Positions 34,900 through 45,948 of a DNA stretch of 64,000 bases are shown piece after piece; position 1 is the stretch's first letter; each line of letters begins with the position of its first letter. The translations under genes were made by a program, and so were the position numbers. Below the pieces are notes generated by a model. That model made no database searches. It was not told where the DNA came from and saw only the letters and a program-made list of their open reading frames with translations. Location of the stretch: assembly GCA_017893485.1 (NCBI GenBank), contig CM030363.1, positions 83,567,230 to 83,631,229 on the forward strand, written 5' to 3'. Source of the DNA: Hemerocallis citrina (lineage: Eukaryota; Streptophyta; Magnoliopsida; Asparagales; Asphodelaceae).

Positions 34900-37800
34900 T
34901 GTAACACCCCGAATTTTAAATAAGGATAAATTCGAGATTTCACAGGATCTTTACTTCACTTCGTACAGTTTTACAAGGAATTTAAAACTTTTCATTCACA
35001 ATACATCAGAGTTCCTTTACACAGCGGAAGAATAAAAGATTACAACAATAAAATACAACTTATATAACTTTAACATCATTTGCAACATCTTTAACTTCTA
35101 AACAGCAACAGCATATCCACTTTATAACTCCATGAATAGTCCATTACCTGCATGTCAATCTGTGGGCACGTCAGTTACTTACAACTGACGAAATGTTATA
35201 CACGGCTATCCTCTCTATGCCGGGAATAGTATAACGATCTCATACTTTAACAAGTCACAAAAAGATTGAATGAACAAGTAGAGTGTCAAAAGTGATTATT
35301 CTAAAAATAAGTGTATGTCATGCCTTAATGCCTAATGCACACAATCCTACACTAGGATGACACTAATGCACACTTGTTCGGATTCTATGCATCCCATACT
35401 ACATAGGTCCGAGGGCAAGCGCCTACGTTCTTCACAATACAGGGCTCGATCCCTCGCCATGTAAACTACCCGGTAGCAAAACAAAGTTCAGACTATTCTA
35501 CGAATTTAAATCCCAGCCTTGGAGTCCACCGCCGGCTGTTATAATAGATTCCACATCGTACGAATCGTCCCGTATGTGACCCTCTAGCCCAGTATATATA
35601 TATACATTGGAGACGGTAAACACAAAACCCATCCGTCCGACTACTCAAGATCCCGGAGTCCACCGCTGACCCATCCTCATAGTCCCAGATTAAAATATAA
35701 TAATCCGTCTTCCACAGGGCAACCTCAGTCCACCAACTGGGTCTATAGTCTTGGAGTCCACCGCCGACTATATAGAGCACCCCACTTACGTTTCCCTAAG
35801 TTTACTACATCTTCACTTATGTGCCTAAATTTTCTTAAGTTCAAGACATGAATAATTTCCACACGTAGAATTAGTTTTACCTCCTACCGGACATAATCAA
35901 CAAATACGAGATGGCTCCTTAGCCATATCTCCAAATTATTTCTCAAATCTTTTCTTTCAATAATGCCGGTACCTGAGGTCTTACTAACTCAAAGTCATAA
36001 GCTTTCATGTACAAGAAACATGGGTACATATACTCTTTAATAATCATGTCTTAAACCTAACTAATTTCATCTTTCAATTCATTCACAAAGATCACAATCT
36101 TGTCTTAACACTTATCCACAAGTAATCATTTCTTAGTCTTGCCACTAATCATGATCTAGCTATTCATAACAAATAATAACTCATTCACAATTTCAAACTC
36201 ATATGATATCTTATTTTATCACGATTCATGATTCCTTAATAATAATAATTCTTTTTCATGAAACCATTTCATTCAACATCGATCTCACAAAAAATTTATC
36301 CTTTTCACAAACATGATTTTATCACTTGCAATCTCATTTGCAATTTAAATACATATATTAATCAAGTATTCAACACAAATGAATAATCCCATCAAAGACA
36401 ATTAGTTACATATCAACATTTTACTTTTCTTCTAATGATATAAATCATGTTCTTCAATAATTTAATTTTTGAAGACAAATATCAATCTATCCCAAAGTTA
36501 TTTTTATTTCTCAAAAATATACATGTAAAACTTTATACTTATTTATAGATTCTCCATCACTTAGTATGAACCCTAGATTATTCTCCAAATTTTTATTTGC
36601 ATTTGTCTCATTAACACCCCAAAAAAAAAATCATTTGAAAACACCCCCAAAAAAAAATTAAATAAATAAATGAAAAGGGTGGTGGGGTTTTGATCCTGTG
36701 AGCCAACAGAAGCAAGGCCCCAACAACAGACCGAAAGCCAATAGCCCAAGTAGGCTAGGTGTTTATTTACCAAGCCAAAAACCTATTAAGCCTTCTCGGA
36801 ATTGAAAAAGTAGTTTAAAAAAATAAAAACCAAAAAATTTTTGGTGTGATCAGGTTTCGAACCAGAGCCAACCAGAGAGCCAGCGCAAGGTCAGACCACT
36901 AGACTATCTACACCCAGCGACTCTCAGGCAACCCGAAAGGTTTTATTCCAATTTCGTATTATTTCATTCATTTTTGTAAAACTTACTTTTCTCTTTTAAT
37001 CAAATCTTCCATTAGTCTACAATAATTTAATTAGACTGAAAATTTAACAGAAACTCATGTATTAAAAATTTATATTTGATAATACATCTAAAGTTCAAAT
37101 CTATTTCTTCTCTTTCATTTTAATCGAACTAGAAAATTTGTATTCTCTTACAATAATTTAAAATAAGTTATTCAGGCCCATTTCACTTTGCAAAAACTCC
37201 TTTTAACTATAAGGAAAATTTCTCTAAATACTTTTAAAATTACTAGTTTCTATATTAACATGCAAACTACAATTTCTCTTCTCATTTGCAAGCAACAAGA
37301 CAATTACTTTGCTCTTTAAACAAATGTTAACATTTCTATCACTTAACCTATATGAAAACATGAATTTATCTTCTAATTATCACATCAAATTTTTACTACT
37401 CATTTAGTATGCAATCCCTACAATTAGAAAGTATAGGATCACCCACAAACATAATTTTAATCCATTTGTCAACATAGCATGATTCACTATTAGTCTCACC
37501 ACATTCATAGTATAGTTATTCTATTTTATCACCTCAAAACTACTCATTCATTTTTATTAGCATGCACAATTTAAAAATTAGAAAGTAGGAGAACACCCAC
37601 CTTGATTGAAAGCTTGAACAATTGAAAGGAAGAACACCACTTCTAGCTTCAAGGGCTCCTAGCTCTTCTCCTCCTAGCAATGGCCTCCAAGCACAAAACT
37701 CTCTTCTCTCTTCCTTCTTCTTTTTCTTTTCTTTTCTTTCTATTACTTTGATTCTATTTTTTTTTTATGTGTGAAATGAAAAGAGGTATGGTGCTATTTA

Positions 37801-38875
37801 TAGGATATATGGAGGGTTCAATGTGCAAAATTACACACCTAATAAATTGCTAAATTTAATTTTCCAACCTCTCATTTTCTTAACTTCCAAAACTCCCAAC
37901 TTTTCAAGTTCTCCACCTCGTCAAAACCTAACCCCCAAAACTCCCACCTCTCTCTCTTCCTAAAACTCCCCACCCGGATCCTCCCCTCAACCAACTGAAA
38001 ACAGGCCCAGGGAGCCCAAAACTAACACATGCATGCACTTATATTATACAATAGGTACAAATAATTAAATGGTAGGTATGTAGGCAATATTGGAAATGGT
38101 CCATGGTGAAACTGGCACATCTGTGTGATGTTCTCCAAATGCAGTGGGCCCCCATTCAAAACCATCATCAAATTCATTAAATCATACCCATGCCATCACA
38201 TTTTTAATTTGAAATCCATACAGTCACCTTTTATATATCTATATATATACATACATCTACTAATATATACATATACTATATATATCAACTATTTACTATC
38301 ACTATATTATTAAAATCACGGTCCTACACATACTCCGGACTTTATTTTGAAAACAAATATGTCCAAATACGTTTACCGAAAACACGTGCGTCGTACGCAA
38401 AACATGAAAATGCGAAAATCGATTTTATTGATGAAAAGTTATTAAATATAATCGAAAACAATCTAGGCAAAATTATATTTACTAATTTATATATATTCAT
38501 GATGAAATCACAACATGTAGAAAGCACGTGCATTATACGTGCAGAAAATTGAAAAATGCATTTTAATCAAAATAGGGGGAAAAATAAATTTTCGTTTTAT
38601 AAAAATAGATTTGAAAACATAAAATAATTGAAACACAGAAATTATCACCCGTGGCGGCGGAAAATATGTAATTAATACGTGCATTGAAAACACGTAGGAA
38701 ACACGTAATATACAAAGATTGAAATAATATATTTTTGTTGACTCAAGATAGGAAAAATCAATACGGAAAATGTATAAATAGTACGAATCCAAAATATGTA
38801 GTGAAACACATTATAAAATATACGTGCGTAACACACAAGGGCAAAATTGAAATTTCAATTTTGCAGGGTGTTACA
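34900..38875 (-). mobile_element. Solo LTR B, opposite orientation
   Basis: The ends are perfect inverted repeats, TGTAACACCC (34900-34909) and GGGTGTTACA (38866-38875). The exact 5-bp duplication GTTGT flanks them (34895-34899 and 38876-38880). It is 3,976 bp with no gag-pol. On the minus strand CCTATAAATAG (37804-37794) is a likely TATA box, followed by a leader ending CAAGGTGGGTG near 37600, so transcription would run leftward. The conserved GGCGAGGGATCGAGCCCT and TATGTAGTATGGGATGCAT blocks also read on the minus strand (35464-35390). Confidence 0.88.
36845..36915 (-). other. tRNA-like A-box/B-box pair inside LTR B
   Basis: On the minus strand TAGTCTAGTGGT (A-box-like, ~36907) is followed about 43 nt later by GGTTCGAAACC (B-box-like, 36863-36853). 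This is the spacing of a tRNA gene's internal promoter. I cannot fold a convincing cloverleaf, so I do not call a tRNA gene. Confidence 0.35.
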
Positions 38876-38880
38876 GTTGT

Positions 38881-39885
38881 ACCCTCCTTGTCAAAGGAAA
38901 ACGGTCTGTGCCTTCTCACGAGTTGGAAGCACGGGATCTGCATCTCGTTTGTTAATTTCTGAAGTGCCATGATAAGGGCGGGTGCGAGTCCTATCGGAGC
39001 TAGGGGATGGACCCCAGAACTCCGTCATGTCCTTGGTCTAAGGGCGAACAAGCCATAGACTACGGTCTGGCTAGGGGGCGGCAGGGGATGCTTCGGGCTA
39101 ACCTGCATCAGCGGAAAGTCCAAGGGTTCATCAGATTTTTGAGTGAGGTCGGGCAATAGTGGCAAACGGAGACACCACTATATAACTGCAATGGCAGGAT
39201 TAGACCGTTTAAGGGCAACCTCATCAGTCACGTTGTATCTTCAGAAACAAGTTGAGTACAAGAGTAGAACTCATGGCGCGGATTTAAATCTCTATATATG
39301 AAGAAACAGCTTGAGATGTGGGCATGTAGTATGGGCTGCATGTTGTTCCGAAGACTTGCTGACATTAGAATAGGAGCATCCTAGCCTTAGTTGATAATGC
39401 ATTAGATTCTAGTCATAGCACTCACGAACACTTAAACTACACTGACATATTTTTCATGGTTGTATGTTTGTTTTGGGAGATTCGCTGCTAGTCATCAGCC
39501 CTTAAGTGTCAGTATATGTACTGGCGTCCCCACTTCAATAGGTACTGGATCGCAGAAGTAAAGGTGCAAGATTCAGGAGGACTCAACGCAAGGAAAGCGA
39601 GGAGTCGATGTCACTTTAAGTTCCGCTGTAATATTTATGTTGATTATCTATTTGTTGAAAAGTATCCAAGTGAGAATTACCAAGTGTTGTTCTTCATTCA
39701 TTGTACTCTGATGTAAGTTGTTGAAAGGGTAACACTCGGGATTATAAAGATATTATTGTAACACTGTTATAATGTATTGCAAATTGTAACAATCAGACTT
39801 GTAATACACTTTGTGTTGAATAAAAAGTTTTAAATTTTCCTGTTTTTCTGTGTATTGTGGCGAATAGGCCCGGAGTCGGCTGGAG
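38881..39885 (+). mobile_element. LTR C, right part, truncated
   Basis: This continues LTR C after the solo LTR duplication. It contains GCATGTAGTATGGGCTGCATG (~39322), GTACTGGCGTCCCC (~39519) and AATAAAAAG (~39819), which match the last parts of LTRs A and D. The expected CTACA end is missing and the sequence runs into a PMD gene remnant. No gene is seen. Confidence 0.55.
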
Positions 39886-40839
39886 ATGAGGTCATCAGCA
39901 TCTATTATATGGCAACCATATAATGGATCATCATATGAGAACGAGTATGATATTCAATGTGCGATCATCTTATCCCGCCACCATGTTATCTTCCAATATG
40001 GCAGTCAGGTAATACTTTATAAAGTTATTGTTCCAATGCTTATTTTACTTATGATTGTCAGTGCTAATTATTGTTTCAATGTAGGGGGTTTGGTATCTCG
40101 GTGATCGATGTTATCAGCAAATAAATGGGGTTGTTGCTATCCCATCAAATCCTCCTACTACTATGTCTCGAATGAAACCACATGAGTTTTGTAACCCTAT
40201 TGATTCTTCTACACTGGTCTGTCGTGTTCCACATAGTGTATATGATCAGTATTGGGCTAAGGTATCAGTGGGTCCTATTATGCCGAATCTCTCGCATGGA
40301 GCTAACGTTGATTTCATAGGGGCAGCTAGTTGCAGTGATCCATCTGCTCAATTGCCATTTCCAACACCTCCTTTTTGGTTGCACTCGCAATATCCAACAC
40401 AACCGCTGCTTGATAGACCAGAATTTTATGGTGAGCCCATAGTTGAAGCACCCTTATTCACGGGCGGTACAATGACAAGAAAGCTTGGTCAAGAAACTTT
40501 TGAGTTTGAACCACGTGGCGATCAATCATATGTAAGAAACTGACTTAATTTTTATTTCTCGAGTGTGCTTATGTTCATTAATGTTATTTTTTTATATCAC
40601 TACTTCATTTGTAGGAGGAGTTGTACAGACAGTGCCAAGAACTTTCAAGACTTAATTGTCTATTAAGGAAATTTATAACGAATGAAATTGTGCTACGAGA
40701 ATCAGTTCCCCCGATAGAAGTTTCAGGTAGGAGACCGGTATCAAAGCATCGGACTTCTACATCGCTTCAGACACAATTATCAAGTTCAGAAGATTCCATA
40801 CGTACACCATCATTTGTATTTAACACCCAATTTGATTAG
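39886..40839 (+). pseudogene. Plant mobile domain (MAIN-like) gene fragment
   Basis: Three exons can be read: 39886-40008, 40085-40531 and 40615-40839, with GTAATA/GTAG and GTAAGA/GTAG introns in phase 0. Together they give an open frame ending in TAG. The protein has a WQPY segment, then SRHHVIFQYGSQ joined to GVWYLGDRCYQQ, a layout I associate with the C-terminal part of the transposon-derived plant mobile domain (MAIN/MAIL, long-form PP7-like) proteins. The N-terminal part is missing, and the first ATG may simply lie near the breakpoint with LTR C. The tail is low-complexity and Ser/Thr-rich. Intact splice sites suggest little decay since truncation. The family call rests on recall, not a search. 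Confidence 0.5.
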
Positions 40840-41128
40840 TAATATTGTTAGTTTGTATTAATTAAGACAAAGGAAGTTGTAGGGGTATTTTGGGTATTAC
40901 ATTATAAATTATGTAAGACATCTTAAGTTATTATTTTTGGTGGGAATCTCATGAACTGATTTTTTTTGCCCCAAGCTTGGTCAATTCACATGAACCAAGG
41001 CATTTCCAATCAACTTCTCATTTTTTTGTTTGTATGTTTCACGTGAACAAACTCCTTTAATACTATTTAAACACCCATAACAAGAACTTATTCGTCAAAT
41101 TCTGAGATCTACAACCTATGCCACTAAA

Positions 41129-42411
41129 ATGTCGCATTTCTCTTCTTCTTCATCCTCCACTGACTTAGACGATGAATGAGATCATGAAGACGATATAGCA
41201 ATAATGTATAACAAACGCATGCAGCAAAGAACCTTGGGTAATCTCGCTTCACAACGAGATATGCATCGCCGTTATATTCGCCGTGAAAGAGTTGAAGGCC
41301 ACAACCGTTTGATGCGGGATTATTTCTACAATAATTCAGTTTACTCTGATAGTATTTTCTGCCGTCGATTTCGAATGCGACGGGTTCTATTCAATCGGGT
41401 ACTTGAAGCATGCGTTGGGTACGATCAATACTTCCAACAATGGGCAGATGTTACAAATGCTATTGGCTTGTCTTCTATATAGAAATTAACAGCTGCAATG
41501 CGTTGTTTAGCGTATGGATCTTCTGCTAATGCAGTCGACGAATATGTAAGAATTGGGGAAACTACAGTGCTAAACACGGTACGTAGATTTTGTATTGCAA
41601 TTATGAATATTTTTGGTGCGCAATATACAATAAAACCCAATGCATATGATGTAAATAGACTCCTCGAAGAGAATAAATCCCGTGGATTTCCTGGTATGTT
41701 GGGTAGTGTATATTGCATGCACTGGGTGTGGAAAAATTGCCCTGCAACATGGCATGGCCAATATACAGGTCATGCCCGTGAGCCTACAATCATATTAGAA
41801 GCAGTTGCGTCCTATGATATTTGGTTTTGGCTTTCTTTTTTGGAATGTCAGACAGCAATAATGATTTGAACGTACTAAACCAATCTACATTATTTAATGA
41901 TATTCTTAATGGTTATGCACCTCCAGCTAATTATATTATCAACAATCATCATTACTCCATGGGGTACTATTTGGCAGATGGAATCTACCCTCCATTGGCC
42001 ACTATAGTAAAAACCTGCACTGCACCAGACACACAAAAGAAGAAAAAGTTTGCTCAAATGCAGGTAGGTGCACGGAAAGACGTTGAACGTGCTTTCGGGG
42101 TTTTACAGGCTAGATTTTTGATAGTGAAAGGGTCGGCTAGAATGTGGGATGCAGAAAGTATGTCTTATATAATGAAGACCTGTATTATTTTACATAATAT
42201 GATTGTTGAGGATGAACGAGAAGAAGATGTACATGATTATGACTACGAACAAAGTTCCTCAACTACAGCGGTAATACCTAATACAACTTCTCCAAGTGAA
42301 CAGAAAGCTCGTATGGCATGCAATGTTGTTTTACATGATCGACAGAAACATCATCTACTGCGTCAATATCTAGTTGACCATATTTGGAACGAATTTGGGG
42401 ATGCCGATTGA
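41129..42411 (+). pseudogene. PIF/Harbinger (HARBI1-like) transposase, inactive
   Basis: This is a DDE_4-type transposase. It starts at ATG 41129 (MSHFSSSSSSTD). Recognisable parts are RRYIRRERVEGHNRLMRDYF, MRCLAYGSSANAVDEY, a GSVYCMHWVWKNCP segment, SNNDLNVLNQS and ARKDVERAFGVLQARF, ending at the stop in 42411. Breaks are TGA at ~41177, TAG at ~41480 and a frame change in a T run near 41835. In this family the first catalytic Asp sits in GS(I/V)DCMHW; here it is Tyr. The second Asp (SNND) and the Glu (DVERAFG) are kept. The protein is therefore non-functional three times over. Its partner would be the ORF1 protein encoded convergently at 43715-42806. Confidence 0.88.
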
Positions 42412-42805
42412 CAAATGTAATACAAGTTCAAATTTTTATTTAGCCTTGTAATTTTTTTTTAATTAACAAGACAATTTAGTTTCATGTTTCAACGATGGAA
42501 GTATTCTTAATGTAATCGTATCTTTTGATTATCATGTAGATGTATGAACCCAATATTTGCAAGGGTTGTTAAAAGTAGGCATAATGTAATCGTAACTTTA
42601 GGCTCATGTGGAATGCAAATTTATATATTGTACTGTGCAATTGGAAAGGTAAAATTCAATTAAAAAGAAACAATATAATAAAATTAAATTAAAATTAGGC
42701 ATATCGTACAAAAGAATGTTATAATGAAATGGATACATAACAATCCCTAATGAAACTTCCTTTTTAATAGGTTCTAACTTGTACAAGACTAACTAGACTT
42801 ACATG

Positions 42806-43715
42806 TCAATTCTTAATGAAACCACTTTTTTGCATTATTTGACGTTGTCTACAAATGAAATAATAACGTTGATCGTCAGAATATTGACTCAAGTCCAACC
42901 CCATTATTCGATCTTCCTCCATTTGCTCTTTTATATCCTAATTTTTTTTTCAATGCAAGTTTCATTTCCGTCGCATGTATCCTACGTTCTTGCGTCTCAA
43001 TATAGAATGAGTTAAATTTTCTGGTCTCTTCAAGCATAGCCGCGTCAGAACCATCCGCTTTATTTTTTGCCTTTCTTTTTCTGCTTTGCGACCAGGTGGC
43101 CGGGAGAGAGGTATAGATGAATCACCGCCATGCGCTACATCCGAGTTGGGAGAGTCAACATTTATAGGCGCACGTTGACTGCTACCACCATTAGATGATT
43201 GTGAACTCGGGCCATATTCGAACACATGTGTGGTACGTAAAGAAAATTTTGGCAAATCCTTCAGTAATTCATAACATTCATCAAATCTGAAAGCTTTTCC
43301 AGTTGAATGCATATATTCAGTTCTTGCTTCCCGTATCTAAAAAAAAAAACAACAAACAATAATTTTTAACTTGAACAATACATTTAAAATAAATAAAAAG
43401 AATTTTTTCAAATCAACATACCTTATCGGCCTTGTTGGTTCCGTTCGCACCTCTGTTTGTTACACTCGCCGGTTTAGCAACAAATAGAGACACATCTTTG
43501 GAGATAATGTGAAATCTACTACTAAGTGAATTCGATGTTCGACCGGTTGGAGTGCCTAATATATCTTTGAATGTGGTGAATATACGATCCCAAAATTGGC
43601 TACCTGATTGGTCCGCACCGATATTTGGATCTTGAGTGATTGCTATCCAACTTTGTGAAAGAATCACATCTTCATTTGTTGTATAGGCACTGCCTCTTGA
43701 ACCCCTAGTTTCCAT
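42806..43715 (-). pseudogene. PIF/Harbinger ORF1 (Myb/SANT-like DNA-binding protein)
   Basis: Exon 1 (43715-43422) encodes METRGSRGSAYTTNEDVILS, then SWIAITQDPNIGADQSGSQFW and FTTFKD, a trihelix/SANT-like region. A GTATG donor and a T11-AG acceptor bound an 85-bp intron. Exon 2 starts at 43336 with the segment leading to FDECYELLKDLPKF, a conserved feature of plant Harbinger ORF1 and NAM-associated C-terminal proteins. Frame changes occur in A-rich runs near 43065 and 42930. After them, the segments EETRKFNSFYIETQERRIHA and EEDRIMGLDLSQYSDDQRYY lead to a TGA at 42808-42806. The normal role is to bring transposase to the element ends in the nucleus. It is broken here. Confidence 0.78.
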
Positions 43716-43986
43716 TCTTGTCGAAATATATTTCTCACAGTAAGCACTCGGTTGGACGAGTTGGTTGATCTTTTTTTTTCTAAAATTTCTACACTCTATT
43801 GATGATGTTAGCTAAATATTTATATATGAGGTGAGCGAATATGTAGCCGTTGAAGATTAAATAGACGTTTAATCCAATATAGCCATTTGAAAAAATATAA
43901 CCGTTTGAGTTTAAACGAAAAGAGACGTTGGAGGGAAAAATAGGAATAAAAGAATCATTTTAAAAAAAATAAACAAATTTCTTTAT

Positions 43987-44174
43987 GGGACGAGACAACA
44001 TGTCCCGTTTGAGGGTTTAATTAAAAAAATTAGAAAAAAAGGGGAAGGACGATACAACATGTATCGTCCGACCTCTTTTATAAAAAAAAAAAAATGGGAC
44101 GGCAAAACATGTGTCATCCGATCAACTTAAAAGAATATTAAAATAATTGGGACGGAACAACATGTTCCATCCCC
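43987..44174. repeat. Four quasi-palindromic motifs near the Harbinger end
   Basis: GGGACGAGACAACATGTCCCG (43987), GGACGATACAACATGTATCG (44047), GGGACGGCAAAACATGTGTC (44096) and GGGACGGAACAACATGTTCC (44149) share a GGACGNNACAACATGT core. In the first two and the last, the outer arms change together so that the inverted repeat is kept. Spacing is 49-60 bp. Confidence 0.75.
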
Positions 44175-44327
44175 TATATTATGAAAATCGCAATTTCGTT
44201 TCTCATATATGAGAACGAACTGTAGCAACTTTGCCATTTTATGAAAAAAATAAGAAATGACTGCAGCGTCAAATTTATAAAAATATGAGAAATTGGAAAA
44301 TATAGCAAACGACTGTGGATGCTCTAA

Positions 44328-45905
44328 TGAAGTATATCCTAAATTTTGGGATTTTTCGGAATGAAGAAACTATTTTTATAAATACTTCGAGAGAGAGGGG
44401 CTCTTATGTAAAAAGCTGATTGGATCTCAAACAAATAATAAAAATCCGTTTCACTGCTTTTTGGGATGGCCATGTTCATTATTAAAGATAAAATTTATTT
44501 AAAATATATTTAGAGTTTATTTTGTAAAGATTTAAACATATATGGTATTTTTTTGCAAAAATGGAATTTAAGTTGAACATTGTGCAAATATTTTTCTTGG
44601 AAACTAAAATTTAGAAATTTTGTTTGGAAAATCTAATATTTATTATTAGGTATTATGTATGAATTTTCTGAATTTTTCTGATATTTATTTGACATATTTG
44701 CAAATATTATAAAGAGATGGACTTTTGTGCAAAATTACCACTTGGAGTACAAATCTGATTGTTTTTATAATTTCTGGGCAATACTTGATGGCTGGATAAC
44801 TCAGTAGTAAAGATATTTGGTTTTATTTTAATTTATTTAACTTATTTAACTACTTTATTAAAGAAAGGTTTATATATGCAAAGCAATAATTTGTTGAGGG
44901 ATGTTTCCATATAACTTGTAAAACCCTAAAAACCCAGATTTGGCCTATTAAAAAGCCACTACAGCCGTCCCCTCCTCTGCAAAAACAAAATATTATTTTA
45001 CTATTGGGTTTCTTGGAGTTTCGAAGCAAGGATCTTGGATTTTTGCGAAAGGAATGACTTTTCTTATTCTCTTTATTATTTCGGTTGATTCTTCAATAAG
45101 GTGAGTGACATATATTTGATTTCTTATTGTTGTATGCATGTTGTATGTGATAATTTTTCTACTAGAAAGCATGTTAGGGGATTGTATGATGATGGATGAA
45201 TAAAGATTGAATCTTTTCATGAAAACTATGCTATTGATGATAAAAACCCTATATAGATGACTTGAGATTGTTAAGAACCTAATAGAAATCATAGTTAAGT
45301 TGCTTTCTTTCGCATGCTTACTGATTTGATTGAGTATAATGAGTTTGTATGATGTTGATGCACAAAAGTGAATAAAGTAAGCTTCTTTACTGTATATGTA
45401 TATACATGATCTGTTATGGATGTTTGGGTAAATAAAACTTGATTAATACATGGGCTAATTGCTTGTAATCAAGGGGTAAACTAATGTAATTAGTTGGGGT
45501 ATGTGCATAACAAGTTGTAAGAGAGTTTTGAATCAAATAGATCAATTATTGAAGGGTTGAATTTGGTTTTATTTCGGGTCTGACTTGTATTCAGACCGAA
45601 ACTTGATTTCTTGTGTTTTATGAAGTTTTCGAATTGGATCCTGAGTTGTTTTGATACTGAGATTGATTTGAACAATATGCTACTTATATACAATGATTCT
45701 CTTGATGTTTTAACTAATGTATACACATCCACAATCATATACATATATATACACACTTTCATATATACCTTGTTTTGAAGAAGTTGTCGAAAATTGATGT
45801 TTTGTGAAATTTCGATTGAATCTTGATTGTATTACTTATAAAGTTAAATTGAACATTATACTACTCCTATTTAATGGATCTTAATACTTTAACTGATGCT
45901 TAAAC

Positions 45906-45948
<43 letters not shown>

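Larger units (their letters stand above)
41129..44324. mobile_element. PIF/Harbinger element (left end not located)
   Basis: It holds a transposase (+) and a Myb-like ORF1 (-) in convergent arrangement, with a 394-bp non-coding gap (42412-42805). The right end is plausibly ACTGTGGATGCTC (44312-44324) followed by TAA, fitting the 3-bp TWA target of this superfamily. A matching GAGCATCCACAGT start was not found on the left, so the left boundary is unknown and I begin at the transposase start. Four quasi-palindromes lie near the right end. Confidence 0.7.

Noticed and set aside
41129..44324. Complete Harbinger element with both inverted termini
   Set aside because: A right end is plausible, but I could not find the matching GAGCATCCACAGT left terminus, so completeness is not claimed.
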